Of a stretch of DNA of 64,000 nucleotides, positions 45,862-56,864 are shown one piece after another (the stretch's first letter is position 1; each line of letters begins with the position of its first letter). The DNA lies in the NCBI GenBank assembly GCA_009760855.2, contig WPIO01000009.1, positions 7,479,001-7,543,000 on the forward strand, in the 5' to 3' direction. This DNA is from Cristatella mucedo (lineage: Eukaryota; Bryozoa; Phylactolaemata; Cristatellidae). The notes beneath the pieces were generated by a model. It saw nothing but the letters and a program-made list of their open reading frames with translations. It was not told the DNA's origin and ran no database searches. A program made the translations under genes and the position numbers.

Positions 45862-46607
45862 CTCTAAAGAATGAGAATTAGATGCGGGGGTTTGTGCAAC
45901 TTGGTCAACTGCTTTTTACAAACTATACTCTCCCAATTAGCCGATGGAGTCACTAAGTACAATCTAAGCTTTCAATTCTATGCTTCTGATGCGCAGCTGT
46001 GCTTCATTAATCCCAGCCTTCCAACATGGTCAAACTCTCTCAACTCTCTCGGTGCATGTATTGGGGACATTCGCTCTTGAATGGCAGGAAACTTTCACAA
46101 GTTGAAGGATGGTAAAACCAACTTGCTAGCTATGGGCAAGCTAAGTAACACTCAGTTTTTGGAAAACTTCACCCTACAATGGGCTTATCTCCCGTGGCAT
46201 CTTCAAGAAATCTGGGTACCCTATCCCAAAGCGACCTTTCACTAGATGATCATTTCAGCTCCACAGTCAAACCTGCCAATTTTCGTCTAAGTGACTTTGC
46301 AAAATTTCGGCCATGCTTAGACTGGGATATTGCATCCAAGTTGGTCCATGCATCGGTGACAACCCGTTTAGACTTGTGTAATGCTCTACTCACAGGTCTT
46401 CGGCCTATGTAATAAGGCGCTTACAATTGGTGGAAAGCTCTGCAGCCAGCGGCCTTTCTGCTGCGTATGCGGCAGTTGCACCATTGCGTCACTGTCTACG
46501 GACCTGCCCGACCGGATACCCATCGAACCGCGAGTCCATCGAATCCAAGACAAGCGTCCCATAGAAGCCCTCCATTCTCTGTCTTCCACCGCACCTAAAT
46601 AAAAACC

Positions 46608-46772
46608 AGCTGATTTAACGGCCTCTTTTGTATAGCGACAGAAGAGCCTTAACGGCTACCGTCGCCGCTTGAAGCGGCGATAAAGGATTCCCCTCTGCAG
46701 GATTCGAACCCACGACTTCGGGACCGAGATCGTGAAAAGCAGCCGCCTTAGCTAGTGAGCCATCACGGTTCA
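46608..46772 (-). mobile_element. SINE-1 nested in L2
   Basis: CAGCTGATTTAACGGCCTC, TTTTGTATAGCGACAGAAGAG, GGATTCGAACCCACGAC and TAGCTAGTGAGCCATCACGG. Confidence 0.88.
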
Positions 46773-47045
46773 CTACCCGAGCTACTTCCCAGTCATCAAC
46801 TTAAAAAATCCTTAGCAGACCGTATCTTCAGCTCGCACGCTTCCAAAGCCTGAAACTCACTCCCGACTGACGTCATGCCAGCTACTGACTTGATGGCATT
46901 TTAAAACGAAGCTACAAACGCATCTGCTCGTCTGAGCGAGTTCGCTGGATCTGTGTGACTCGTTCTTTGTGTGCTTATGCACGCTGGCGCTTTGCTTGCT
47001 GTCACCAATCGATTGACGTCCTCAGTGTGCAAGGACATTAAGCAG

Positions 47046-48115
47046 ACGGGGTTGAGCGGGGTTAAAGTGCCTTCTTCCACAGGTCCGGCGGCCAGACAGT
47101 TTAAGCTCCATTTCGTCTGCAGCCTACCCTCTAGCCCCGCCACCAACCGCCGGACGCTGCGGCAGCCCCTGTTTTGATGGCCACCCGAGGCCTCCAGCGA
47201 GTCCACTACCAGATTCAGAGCGGCTATGCAGACTTGTTTGTCAGGCGACGCGCCTTGCGGCGCGTGCCGCTTCGCTCTTCGGGGAGCCGTCGTTTCCCAC
47301 TCCTTATTTTTAGACGCGGGTAAAAGAAGCGAAGCGAGCGCCGGCACTCCTTCGGCGGCGGCGGCGGCGGCGCGCGAGCGCTCGCGGATCGGATCCTTCG
47401 GCGCGCGCCGCCGCCGCCGTCGCTGCGAGGGACGCGGGATTCTTCCGAAACGGGAAATAAACGGAATAATACGCCGAATAATACGCCGAATAAACGGCGG
47501 GAAATAAAGACCGGCTTTCGTACTGTCGAGTCTGTGCGAGAGCAGTCGCACAGACAGACCCCAATATATCGCATCGACAGTACGGCAATAAGTGCGTTAA
47601 CCGGCGCAGGAGCGAGCCACGCAGGAGCTAACGACCGTCGAGGGAGCCCGCCGCCGCCGCCGCCGCCGACGTTTTCAGGCGGCGGCGTAGCGTTCGGGGC
47701 AGAGAGCTTCAGGCCTGAGCTACGGATGGTGAAAGCCTCTGGCTGAGATGGCTCCTGAACAGGCTTACTGCTAGAGTGATGAGATTTCGACTCTCCTAAA
47801 ATGGGATTTGACCATTTATTTTTGTATAGAGGCGCTGAAGAGTTCCTCTGAGCGGCGTTCCGTCGGTGCGCATGGGAGGCCGTAATTTTTCCTAGCAGAA
47901 GGGCCACCGCGCGCCTAACGCGATTCTGCGAATGCATTTAGATTCGGCGCCACGCCCCGGTCACGCCGGCGCCTCGGTTCGTTGGGTTGCACGCCCAGGC
48001 GCCTCGGCTCCTCGAGCACCCGCGACCTAAGGAAGCGGTCGCTTGCGATTAATTTGTGGCAGAACCACTTTTTTTCCCGCCCTCAGCCAATCAGAGCCAC
48101 TACCCAATCGGGCTA
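47046..48115. other. GC-rich block with (CCG)n tracts and a hairpin
   Basis: Long open frames occur on the minus strand (47224-47937 and 46901-47551), but they overlap each other and cross CCG tracts at 47355-47372 and 47650-47668. I do not call them genes. A two-step inverted repeat lies at 47519-47584. Confidence 0.45.
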
Positions 48116-48119
48116 GGGC

Positions 48120-48368
48120 ATCTTAACTACTACTCGTGTGACTCAAATCGAATAGCTATGCCTCGAACCAACTACGGAGACGACGCCTTTAGTTAGTTTG
48201 CTTATACGTGCTGACACTGTGCACGTTGCCACTAACCGTGCGACCATGCTTCCTTTGCAGCATATGAACGGTGCCTAGAAAGAGATTAATTTCTCTGGAG
48301 GAGCTATAAAAAAACATTTTAGAGATTAATTTTTCCAAGGGGGCTACGCAAATATATTATTTTTATTA
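48120..48368 (+). mobile_element. L2 family A, 3' tail with duplicated terminus
   Basis: TATGCCTCGAACCAAC, CTTTGCAGCATATGAACG, then the terminal block AGAGATTAATTTCTC and a second AGAGATTAATTTTTCC about 45 bp later, each followed by a decayed GGGGCTA. Confidence 0.75.
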
Positions 48369-49314
48369 TCATTCGCTGTAGACTCTCACCTGCCTTCTCG
48401 CTCTACACCTAAGCGCCGGCGTACGCCTCCACCAAGATTAGCTATGTTTAGTTCACCCGACCTGACGACGAGAGGAAACGTGAGCGGTCGATGTCGCGAC
48501 GACATGGTAATGAACGCAGTATCGAATGCGGAACGACGCTCAAGTGTTTCGGGACCAGTGCGGCGGTTCAAAACGACGGCCGCCGCCGCGCGAACAGCCG
48601 TGCTGACTTCGGAAAACCAAGGAGCCAGCGCCAAGGCCGGCGCGGCGTGCGGCGCGTTCAACGAAGCCCGAGTCGACCGGCTGCTGCCGAGTAGACGCGA
48701 TGGCCCAACGCGCACCGACCGGACCCCGCCGCTGAACGAACGGATGAGGTAACGGAGGTGGTTTCGCGCGTGCGGGCTCGCGGTGTTTTTGCGGTTAGCT
48801 TATGCGTGCGGGCTCGCGCGAGCAGACGTCGAGCGAAAGCGGCGAGTTTCTCGCGCCGCGTCGCGCGCGCCATTGCAAGAGAGCGCTCTCTGTCGCGAGA
48901 TTCTCGCAGCGCTAAAACCGCGACGTCGCCGGACGTGTCGCCCCTCGCAGCGCTCGTCACAGCTGCGGCGCGCGCTGCGCGAGCGAGCGAAGTGCGCTGA
49001 CGTCGCTCTAAAGCGCGAAGGCGCTTCGCTCACTTTCCCTGCAAGTAGTACGACGGCTGTCGCGTTGTCCCAGGAACAGCGCGCACGCGCCCACGCCTCC
49101 GCACGCGAGCGCCGCGCCGCTGCATCGCAGTTCGCGCTAGCGTCGACTCCTCGCTCAGCATTCATTCCCAGCAGTCCGTGCGCATCGTCCTTGACGTGCC
49201 CGCGGGGTTGTTGACAATGGGCACGCAATCGCTAACCGTGTGAACGTACTGCCGTGGCCGCGCGCGCGACCCTCCCTGGTTCGGGTGGCGGCACAATGCG
49301 TGCAATGTGCAAAT
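48369..49314. other. GC-rich block, one weak first-exon candidate
   Basis: An ATG at 48444 opens a frame of about 101 codons that reaches ATGAG|GTAACG at 48748/48749. It is a possible first exon on + (MFSSPDLTTRGNVSG...) with no supporting domain. A direct repeat of GCGTGCGGGCTCGCG occurs at 48767 and 48802. Confidence 0.35.
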
Positions 49315-49415
49315 AGTAATAGTAAATAATAATGATAACGATAGCATATTTGTATAATGCCATCAGAGAACTCAAGAAGTTCTTTTCTAGGCACTTTAAT
49401 ATGCTGCGGTCAGCA
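49315..49415 (-). mobile_element. L2 3' tail
   Basis: AATAGTAATAGTAAATAATAAT followed by ATTTGTATAATGCCATCAG and the antisense terminus. Confidence 0.75.
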
Positions 49416-49837
49416 AAGGCCAGAAGCTCGCAAGACGCCAACGACGACGACGACGCAGCGCTCGATATCCTTGTACGAGGCGCTTAGAACAGCGCCGCGT
49501 TAGAAAAAAAAGCACAAACACTAGCCTCTGCATTACGTTCGATACGGCAGGTGACTTCCAACGCACTCATTTACAGGCTTACAATAGCTCACGCTCAGCG
49601 CTAGGACTCGCCGACCGTTAATCCAAGAGAGCGCCAAGGCGCATGCCTTACATAAACGCCATGTCGCAAGTCATACAACGGTCTCGTTAGTGCATGATCA
49701 TAAATTGCGCTGCGCGTAAGCCGGATCGCGGCTACTTCATAAGCGGCTCTCAGCTATAATCCAGCCGCCACGCCGCTCGTAGTTCGCATTCGAGGTGCAG
49801 CCGTCCAGCTAGTGGTTCATTATCGCGGGGCGTTGCA
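49416..49837. other. Unassigned
   Basis: No exon or repeat recognised. Confidence 0.35.
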
Positions 49838-49925
49838 ATGCTTCCTTTATAGCCTGTGTAAAGTGCCAGAAAGAGATGACGCTCTTGTTCGGGGGGCTTT
49901 AAAATGTATAGTAGCAATTACTATT
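49838..49925 (+). mobile_element. L2 3' tail
   Basis: GCTTCCTTTATAGCCTGTGTAAAGTGCC, terminal block and decayed tail. Confidence 0.7.
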
Positions 49926-49929
49926 TTTC

Positions 49930-50378
49930 CCTTGACTGTGGAACTCACTTCCACAATTCTACGCCGAGCTGGTTTGGTCCAGCGGTTAATGTGCTCACCC
50001 TGACCGAGGTCTGGATGAGGTCGTGGGCTCGAGCCCCGAGGCATATGTGAAGCGCCTGAATAGAGATTGTTTTCTTGGGGCGCTATACAAATGAATATTT
50101 TTTTTTTACGCAACGACAACTACTCTCCTGCTGCCGGTAATGGCACACCCTTTCCAGCCGTCCTGAGCTGCTACTTCCACGTTACTCACCGCCTCAACTG
50201 CTCTCTTGACTCTGCTATACTTCCCACTTTCTCTTTGTTGCGTGCGAAGAAGTCTGTAGGCTACCGAATGCGTACCGAAATTAGCTTAGGCTGGGAGTGC
50301 GCTACACAAAACTGTCCTGTGTAACACCCACATAGTCTTTACGGCTTCTTGGATTTACAGGACGGAGATATATTATTA
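49930..50378 (+). mobile_element. L2 family B 3' part, split by SINE-2
   Basis: GACTGTGGAACTCACTTCCAC before the SINE and ACGCAACGACAACTACTCTCC after it are contiguous in the intact copy at 38630. The rest runs to GGCTACCGAATGCGTACCG and the family B terminus. Confidence 0.85.
49963..50105 (+). mobile_element. SINE-2 nested in L2 family B (sense copy)
   Basis: The clearest sense copy: A box TGGTCCAGCGGTTAATG, B-box region GGGCTCGAGCCCC, then AAGCGCCTGAATAGAGATTG, GGGGCGCTATACAAATGAAT and a T-rich end. The last 50 bp are the same as the L2 family A terminus in order and pairing. Confidence 0.88.
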
Positions 50379-50735
50379 TTTCTTGATACAGTTGGACGCC
50401 TTCGGTCCCGAGCCTCGCGTTAGGCTGGAACCGACCCGCCGGAAGCGGTCTGGCCCGCGCGGACGCACCGCGCCGCACCGCACCTAACCGTCCGCGCGCG
50501 TCTACGGGCCGCCGCCGCCGCCGCCGCCGAGCGGTCGAAGCTCTCGACTGCGTCGAGTGTCCAATTCAATTAGCCAGAGGAGTCGCACGCGGAATGCCGG
50601 CGCGCCGCGCCCGTCAGCTTCCGCTGAGTAGCAACTGACGTCCATAGTTGCCACTCAGCGAGCTGGCCGCCTCTTCCGAGCGGCGGCCAGCGGCCGGCAG
50701 ATGCAAAATCTCTAGTAATCCGCAGAGGGGTGCTA
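50379..50735. other. GC-rich block with (CCG)n at 50508-50528
   Basis: No exon supported. Confidence 0.4.
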
Positions 50736-50739
50736 ACAC

Positions 50740-50900
50740 GCTGGCAGGTCTTTGTGCCGGGGTAGGGTGCTCGCTCTGCACGATCCTGGTCTTGGGTTCG
50801 AGTCCTGCGGCGGGCGAGATCCCACGATTGCATGCACCAAGCGGTGGCGACAGCCTTAGCGGCTGTCGCCGCCGCTCCGCACACGAGTCTGTCGAATTAG
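50740..50900 (+). mobile_element. SINE-1 copy (GC-shifted)
   Basis: B box GGTTCGAGTCC, GCGGCGGGCGAGATCC and a 10-bp stem GGCGACAGCC / GGCTGTCGCC matching the GGTGATAGCC...GGCT stem of other copies. Confidence 0.75.
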
Positions 50901-51987
<1,087 letters not shown>

Positions 51988-52017
51988 GTGGGTCGGTGCT
52001 ACTCGGAAGGAGAGCTG

Positions 52018-52057
52018 TCTGAGGCGCACGCTCGAAGCCTCGAGCGTGCGCCTCAGA
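52018..52057. repeat. Perfect 18-bp inverted repeat, 4-nt loop
   Basis: TCTGAGGCGCACGCTCGA (52018-52035), loop AGCC, then its exact reverse complement at 52040-52057. Confidence 0.95.
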
Positions 52058-52549
52058 AAGTGCGCCTCGACGTGCGTGAGCCTCAGACGCTCAAGCGCTC
52101 GAGGGCTTTTCGATGCGCCTCATGTACGCCGTAGCAGCCGTCGCCGCCGCGGTGCCGCACGAGCGCCGGCGGCGGCACGCGGCGGCGGCGGCCCATCGGG
52201 CAACGACCGAGGTGTTATTAAGCCGTGGGCAGCATATACCGCACCAGCCAGATTACGACTGCACAGAACACACACTCGTGGTTTCTGCAATTGTAACGAC
52301 TAGGAGCCGGTTTTTATTGTGCGGAAGGCCTCGAGCGCCGCTAGCGCCGCTAGCGGCGCGTGCCTCAAAGCTTCGGGCTCGACTCGGGTCGAGGGCCCAC
52401 AGGCCTACGTCGTCTTGACTATTTGTTACACGACTTCGGCTTTCTGTGCCGCCGCAGTAGGTAGTAGGTTAATGCACTCGACATCGGCTCCTGGTATTTA
52501 TATATATAAATATATAATATATAAATCAGGAGCCGCGAGTAATAATATT
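52058..52549. other. GC-rich, then AT-rich sequence
   Basis: Includes the palindrome CGCCGCTAGCGGCG near 52342-52355. No exon supported. Confidence 0.4.
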
Positions 52550-52649
52550 TCGCTTATTGCTCATTAAGCTACCGCTAACATTTGATCGTGCTCCCTTTAC
52601 AGCAAATGTAAAGTGCCTAGAAAGAGACCAAGTTCTCTGAGGGCGCTAT
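52550..52649 (+). mobile_element. L2 family A, 3' tail
   Basis: TTGCTCATTAAGCTACCGC, CTCCCTTTACAGCAAATGTAAAG and the stem-loop ending GGGCGCTATAAC. The expected ATT tail is replaced by a CA-rich microsatellite. Confidence 0.8.
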
Positions 52650-52652
52650 AAC

Positions 52653-52686
<34 letters not shown>

Positions 52687-52834
52687 CACACACGCACACA
52701 CACGCACACACACGCACACACACGCACACACACGCACACACACATACACACACACACACATACACATACACACACGCACACACACACGCACACGCACACA
52801 CACACGCACGCACACACGCACGCACACACACATC

Positions 52835-52868
<34 letters not shown>
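52650..52868. repeat. (CA)n with CACACG and CACATA interruptions, then (AT)n
   Basis: Compound microsatellite directly at the L2 3' terminus. AT occupies about 52846-52868. Confidence 0.97.
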
Positions 52869-53371
52869 TAATATTTCCATAGGCCTAATCTGGCCCATCT
52901 ATCCGATGCGCCGCCGCTTCACTAGTACGACAGCGAGGCTGCGCCCCGACGATCCCCTCCGCGACGCGCGTCGTCTATCGATCCTTGTTCCTTCGCCAGG
53001 CGACCATTTAAAACTGCGCGACCCTCGGTTGCCGAACGGTCCACGTATCTCAGCCCAGACAGACCGCAGCGGGCGAGCGGGACGGGGGTGGAGGAGGGAC
53101 GGAGGGCTGGCGGCGAGAGGGGACTCGTTTCAGCTCGAGCGTGCGGCTCCTTGTGCGGTGCGCGTACAAAGTGCATTTGTCGGTAGCATTTGCCGTGCGG
53201 CGGCCTCGCTTTCCTGGCGCTTCGCATAGCGTTTGTACGTCGCTCGCTCTTTGGCGGAGGGCGGGCGGGGGTTGGTGGGTGGGCGTGCGAGCAGTTCGAT
53301 CTCTGTCGAGCAGTCAGCCTCCGATCGCTCGGCTCGCGTTTGAAGCTTGCGGTTAAAGAAAAATATCTCGT
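52869..53371. other. GC-rich block
   Basis: Open frames on both strands, none with exon boundaries I trust. Confidence 0.4.
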
Positions 53372-53500
53372 TCATTTTCAGAGCGCCCTATAGGAGAACT
53401 CATTCTCTATCCTGGCGCTTCATAAATGCCGCCGGGCTCGAGCACACGACCTCGGTCGCCAAAGGCGAGAGCAGCCGCGACCCCTGAGCCAGAACTCTTT
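53372..53500 (-). mobile_element. SINE-2 copy
   Basis: AGAGCGCCCTATAGGAGAAC, GGCGCTTCATAAATG, GGGCTCGAGCACACGACC. Confidence 0.75.
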
Positions 53501-53724
53501 GCCTAGAATGCGAACGCACCGCCGGCGCGTCTCCGCCGGAAGTGTGGGGACTCACGGTAGCTAGCGCTTGCCGTAGCCTCAGCGGGCGAATAGTCTCGTC
53601 GCCTTGACGACTTGCCCTCCGACTTCGCCGCCTCCTGCCGTTGTGCATTGTTCTTCGGCTTTTGCCGTATACTTTCCCAGCTTACATCGTTCCGTGCATG
53701 CTGCTTTTTACGGCTCTGGGCCGT
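53501..53724. other. Unassigned, contains second copy of a dispersed repeat
   Basis: The part at about 53625-53705 matches 51371-51455. Confidence 0.5.
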
Positions 53725-53866
53725 AATAGCCCCGAAGGTAAGGTGCTCGCTCTTCAGGACCGGGGTCGTGAGTTTGAATCGTGCTGTGGGCGATCCGATA
53801 GCTGCGGCGGCGATAGCTCTTCTGTCGCTATACAAATGAGGCTTTTAAATCAGTTAGTACTTTATC
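53725..53866 (+). mobile_element. SINE-1 copy (shortened)
   Basis: GGTAAGGTGCTCGCTC, degenerate B box GTTTGAATCG, GTGGGCGATCC, TCTTCTGTCGCTATAC and AAATCAGTTAG. The central CACTGCAAGCGG part is reduced. Confidence 0.75.
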
Positions 53867-54949
53867 GTTTTTATTTATATTTTGTTTAATGCGTAGCGTA
53901 TCGCCACGCGTGGAAGACGTTTTGGATGAGTCACTGCTTGGTTTTTATTGCAGGTAATCGGTTTGGCATGTTTATACATTGGGTTGAGGTTTATAGCTTA
54001 TGGCTTAGATTTAGGGCTATCCATATAAGTGACGAATCGCCTTTATGGCGCAAGGCTTTATGGCGCAAGGCTTATGGTTTAGCAGCACTTTGGAAGCTTT
54101 GGGGTTTTATGCCTTCGCAGATAAGCGGGTAGTCTGGTTTACAGTTACAGATTAGGGTAGCTTGTGGCTTCGCGATAAGCGTAGAATGCCTACACGTAGA
54201 CTTTAGTTTTACACTGGGCAGGACCGGGCGCTTTTTAAGGAGGCGGAGCCGCATCGGCAGGAGGTTCGATTTGGACAGGGTCGGCAGGACCAGTGTCAGT
54301 AAAAGGCGAAACTTCCGAGAGCATCGATACGACGCCCGAGCAGCCAGGAGGGTTCGCGGAGCGTCGGCGTGGCCGGACAGCGAGTCGGCCAGCCCCAACG
54401 ACCTACCGGGCCGAGTTCTCGCAACGCAGGGAGCAGGGAGCAGGCCGCGAACTCGCATCGCCGCCTTTCGACGACCGCAGGACGCGACGGAGTCGGCTGT
54501 GCGGCAGAAGGCTCAAGAAGAGCCGCCGGGCGGGCGGGCCCCGAACGCTGGGCGCCGCTCGCTTTTCCCTCTGCTTTTCCCTCCCGAGGAGCGAGCGCCG
54601 GTTGCAGGGCGCTCGGTCCGTGCGCTCTCGCGCGTCTTGGCGAGCGCTTTCGAGGTGCGTGTTTCGAGGGGGGGGTTGAAAATGCGCGCTGAGACGCGCG
54701 CGCGCGATTGTGCGCTGCTTGAGAATAAAGTTCAGTACGCGGTACCCAATCTAAGCGTGCAATCTTGGTTCAATTCACGCCACAAACTCACGAACACTTT
54801 GTAAAGGTTAATAGGTTAGCGACAGAAGCGCTGTAGCCGAGGCGACCTGCTTGTTTGCGCGAGCCGACGCGCACCGAATCGAATTCGGCAGTTGGCTACG
54901 CCGTTTGGTAAGTGGCAGGGTACGCCTCCTCCACCGAGCGTTGAGTGTT
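53867..54949. other. Gene-free; GC-rich frame at 54239-54679
   Basis: AT-richer to 54230, then a GC-rich open + frame with no ATG start. It includes SVKGETSESIDTTPEQPGG and ends in Arg-rich sequence. No domain or trustworthy exon edge. Confidence 0.35.
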
Positions 54950-54959
54950 ACACACACAC

Positions 54960-55041
<82 letters not shown>

Positions 55042-55091
55042 CACAACACAACACAACACAACACAACACAACACAACACACACACACACAC
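54950..55091. repeat. (CA)n with an internal (ACACA)n block
   Basis: CA repeats to about 55037, then roughly eight 5-bp AACAC units, then CA again to 55091. Confidence 0.97.
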
Positions 55092-55387
55092 GAACATACA
55101 GATATACTGTATATAGAGGTATGCATTGTATACATATGTACAATATATACAGTACAAAAATAATGAAAAGGCATTTGCACAACAGCCTTCAAGAATAAAA
55201 TCTGTGTCTGGGTACTTTGCATTTGCTGGTAGGGAAGCGTATCAATTTATTACCTCTACAATATACAATTTAAGCAAGCAAGTGCACGTAAAGGACAATT
55301 CGAACACACGTCACGTGACACTGATGATACGGTGGGTGTTTACATCCTGTTTATATGCCATCACGACAAAGAATGTCGTGATGTCAG
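55092..55387. other. Unassigned
   Basis: AT-rich sequence, nothing recognised. Confidence 0.35.
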
Positions 55388-56280
55388 TATTAATAATAAT
55401 TCACTTGATAAAGCGCCCTCAGAGAACTTAATCTCTCTCTAGGCGCTTTACATTTGCTGTAAAGTGAAATGCAATTGAATGGTGAGTAATATCATGCTTG
55501 ATAAACAAACAAAATGAATAACATAGTTAGGGGTGACATGCACAGGGTCAGCATGCAAATGTGGTTAGTGGCAGCATGCACAGTGTCAGCACGCATAAGC
55601 ACATCAAGGACGAATCGCAGGGACCCACTAAATGCTGTCCTAAATAGGTGTGTTTTTAGGTTCTTTTTAAATTTGGTCAAGTCAGGGGATGTTCTGACGC
55701 AGGTCGGGAAGGTGTTCCAGGCTTTGGGAGCATACGAACTAAATGCACGGTCTCCAAAGGATTTAAGGTTTGTACGAGGTATTTCTAGACTGTTGGATTC
55801 CGAAAAGCGGGTGGCACGATGCTTGGCCTGATGGGGTAGTATATCTGACAGATAGGCTGGAGCCATAGAATGAAGGGACCTAAAAGTGAGCGACTATTGA
55901 GTTCCAGGCTTTGAAAGCATATGAAGTAGGGGTAAGTTATCCATAGAATTCAAGACAGGTTAGAGGCGATAGAGGCGCAGCTACTTGAGGATCGTGAGCT
56001 GTGCGCAGGCTAGCCAGATAAAAAGAGTATTTCAAATAAAGTATTTCAAGTAAAGAAGTATTTCAGGTTCAGGTGGATAGCCGGAGCAAGAGAACGAAGG
56101 AGCCTGAAGGTGACGAGACTCTCAGCGGAGGCACTGCTTGATGTGGTGCCGGTTGAAAGTTGGTTGGAGGTTGGTGAAAAGTGCTGTAAATGCTGCCGCT
56201 GCAACGCTCATGACAGGCAAACCTAGCTGCCGAGTTTTGCACCAGCTGTAAGTATCTTACTGCACCGCCAGGAAATTGGT
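55388..56280 (-). mobile_element. L2 family A, well-preserved 3' end
   Basis: Starts at the tail (ATTAATAATAATTC). The minus strand is open for 124 codons: MAPAYLSDILPHQAKHRATRF, then SFGDRAFSSYAPKAWNTFPT and HLFRTAFSGSLRF. A second, more decayed antisense part continues from about 56060 to 56280 (CRVLHQL-type region). Confidence 0.88.
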
Positions 56281-56302
56281 GTACAGTACATCTATATAAC
56301 TA

Positions 56303-56767
<465 letters not shown>

Positions 56768-56815
<48 letters not shown>

Positions 56816-56864
56816 CGCGCGCGTGCGTGCGTGCGTGCGTGCGTGTGTGTGTGTGTGTGTGTGA
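56768..56864. repeat. (GA)n-(GCGT)n-(GT)n compound microsatellite
   Basis: GA to about 56815, then five GCGT units, then GT. Confidence 0.96.

Larger units (their letters stand above)
45440..47045 (+). mobile_element. L2 family A copy carrying a hAT MITE and a SINE-1
   Basis: RT pieces LLVLLDLSAAFYTINHQVFLEF (one frameshift) and, after the MITE, FYASDAQLCFINPSL (the YADD motif decayed to YASD), SDLSLDDHFSSTVKPANF and FRPCLDWDIASKLVHASVTTRLDLCNALL. After a SINE-1 insertion at 46608-46772 the C-terminal region resumes up to about 47040. The 3' end itself is not clear. Confidence 0.8.

Noticed and set aside
46901-47937. Minus-strand open frames of 216 and 237 codons
   Set aside because: They overlap each other in different frames and run through CCG tracts and L2 sequence; explained by high GC.
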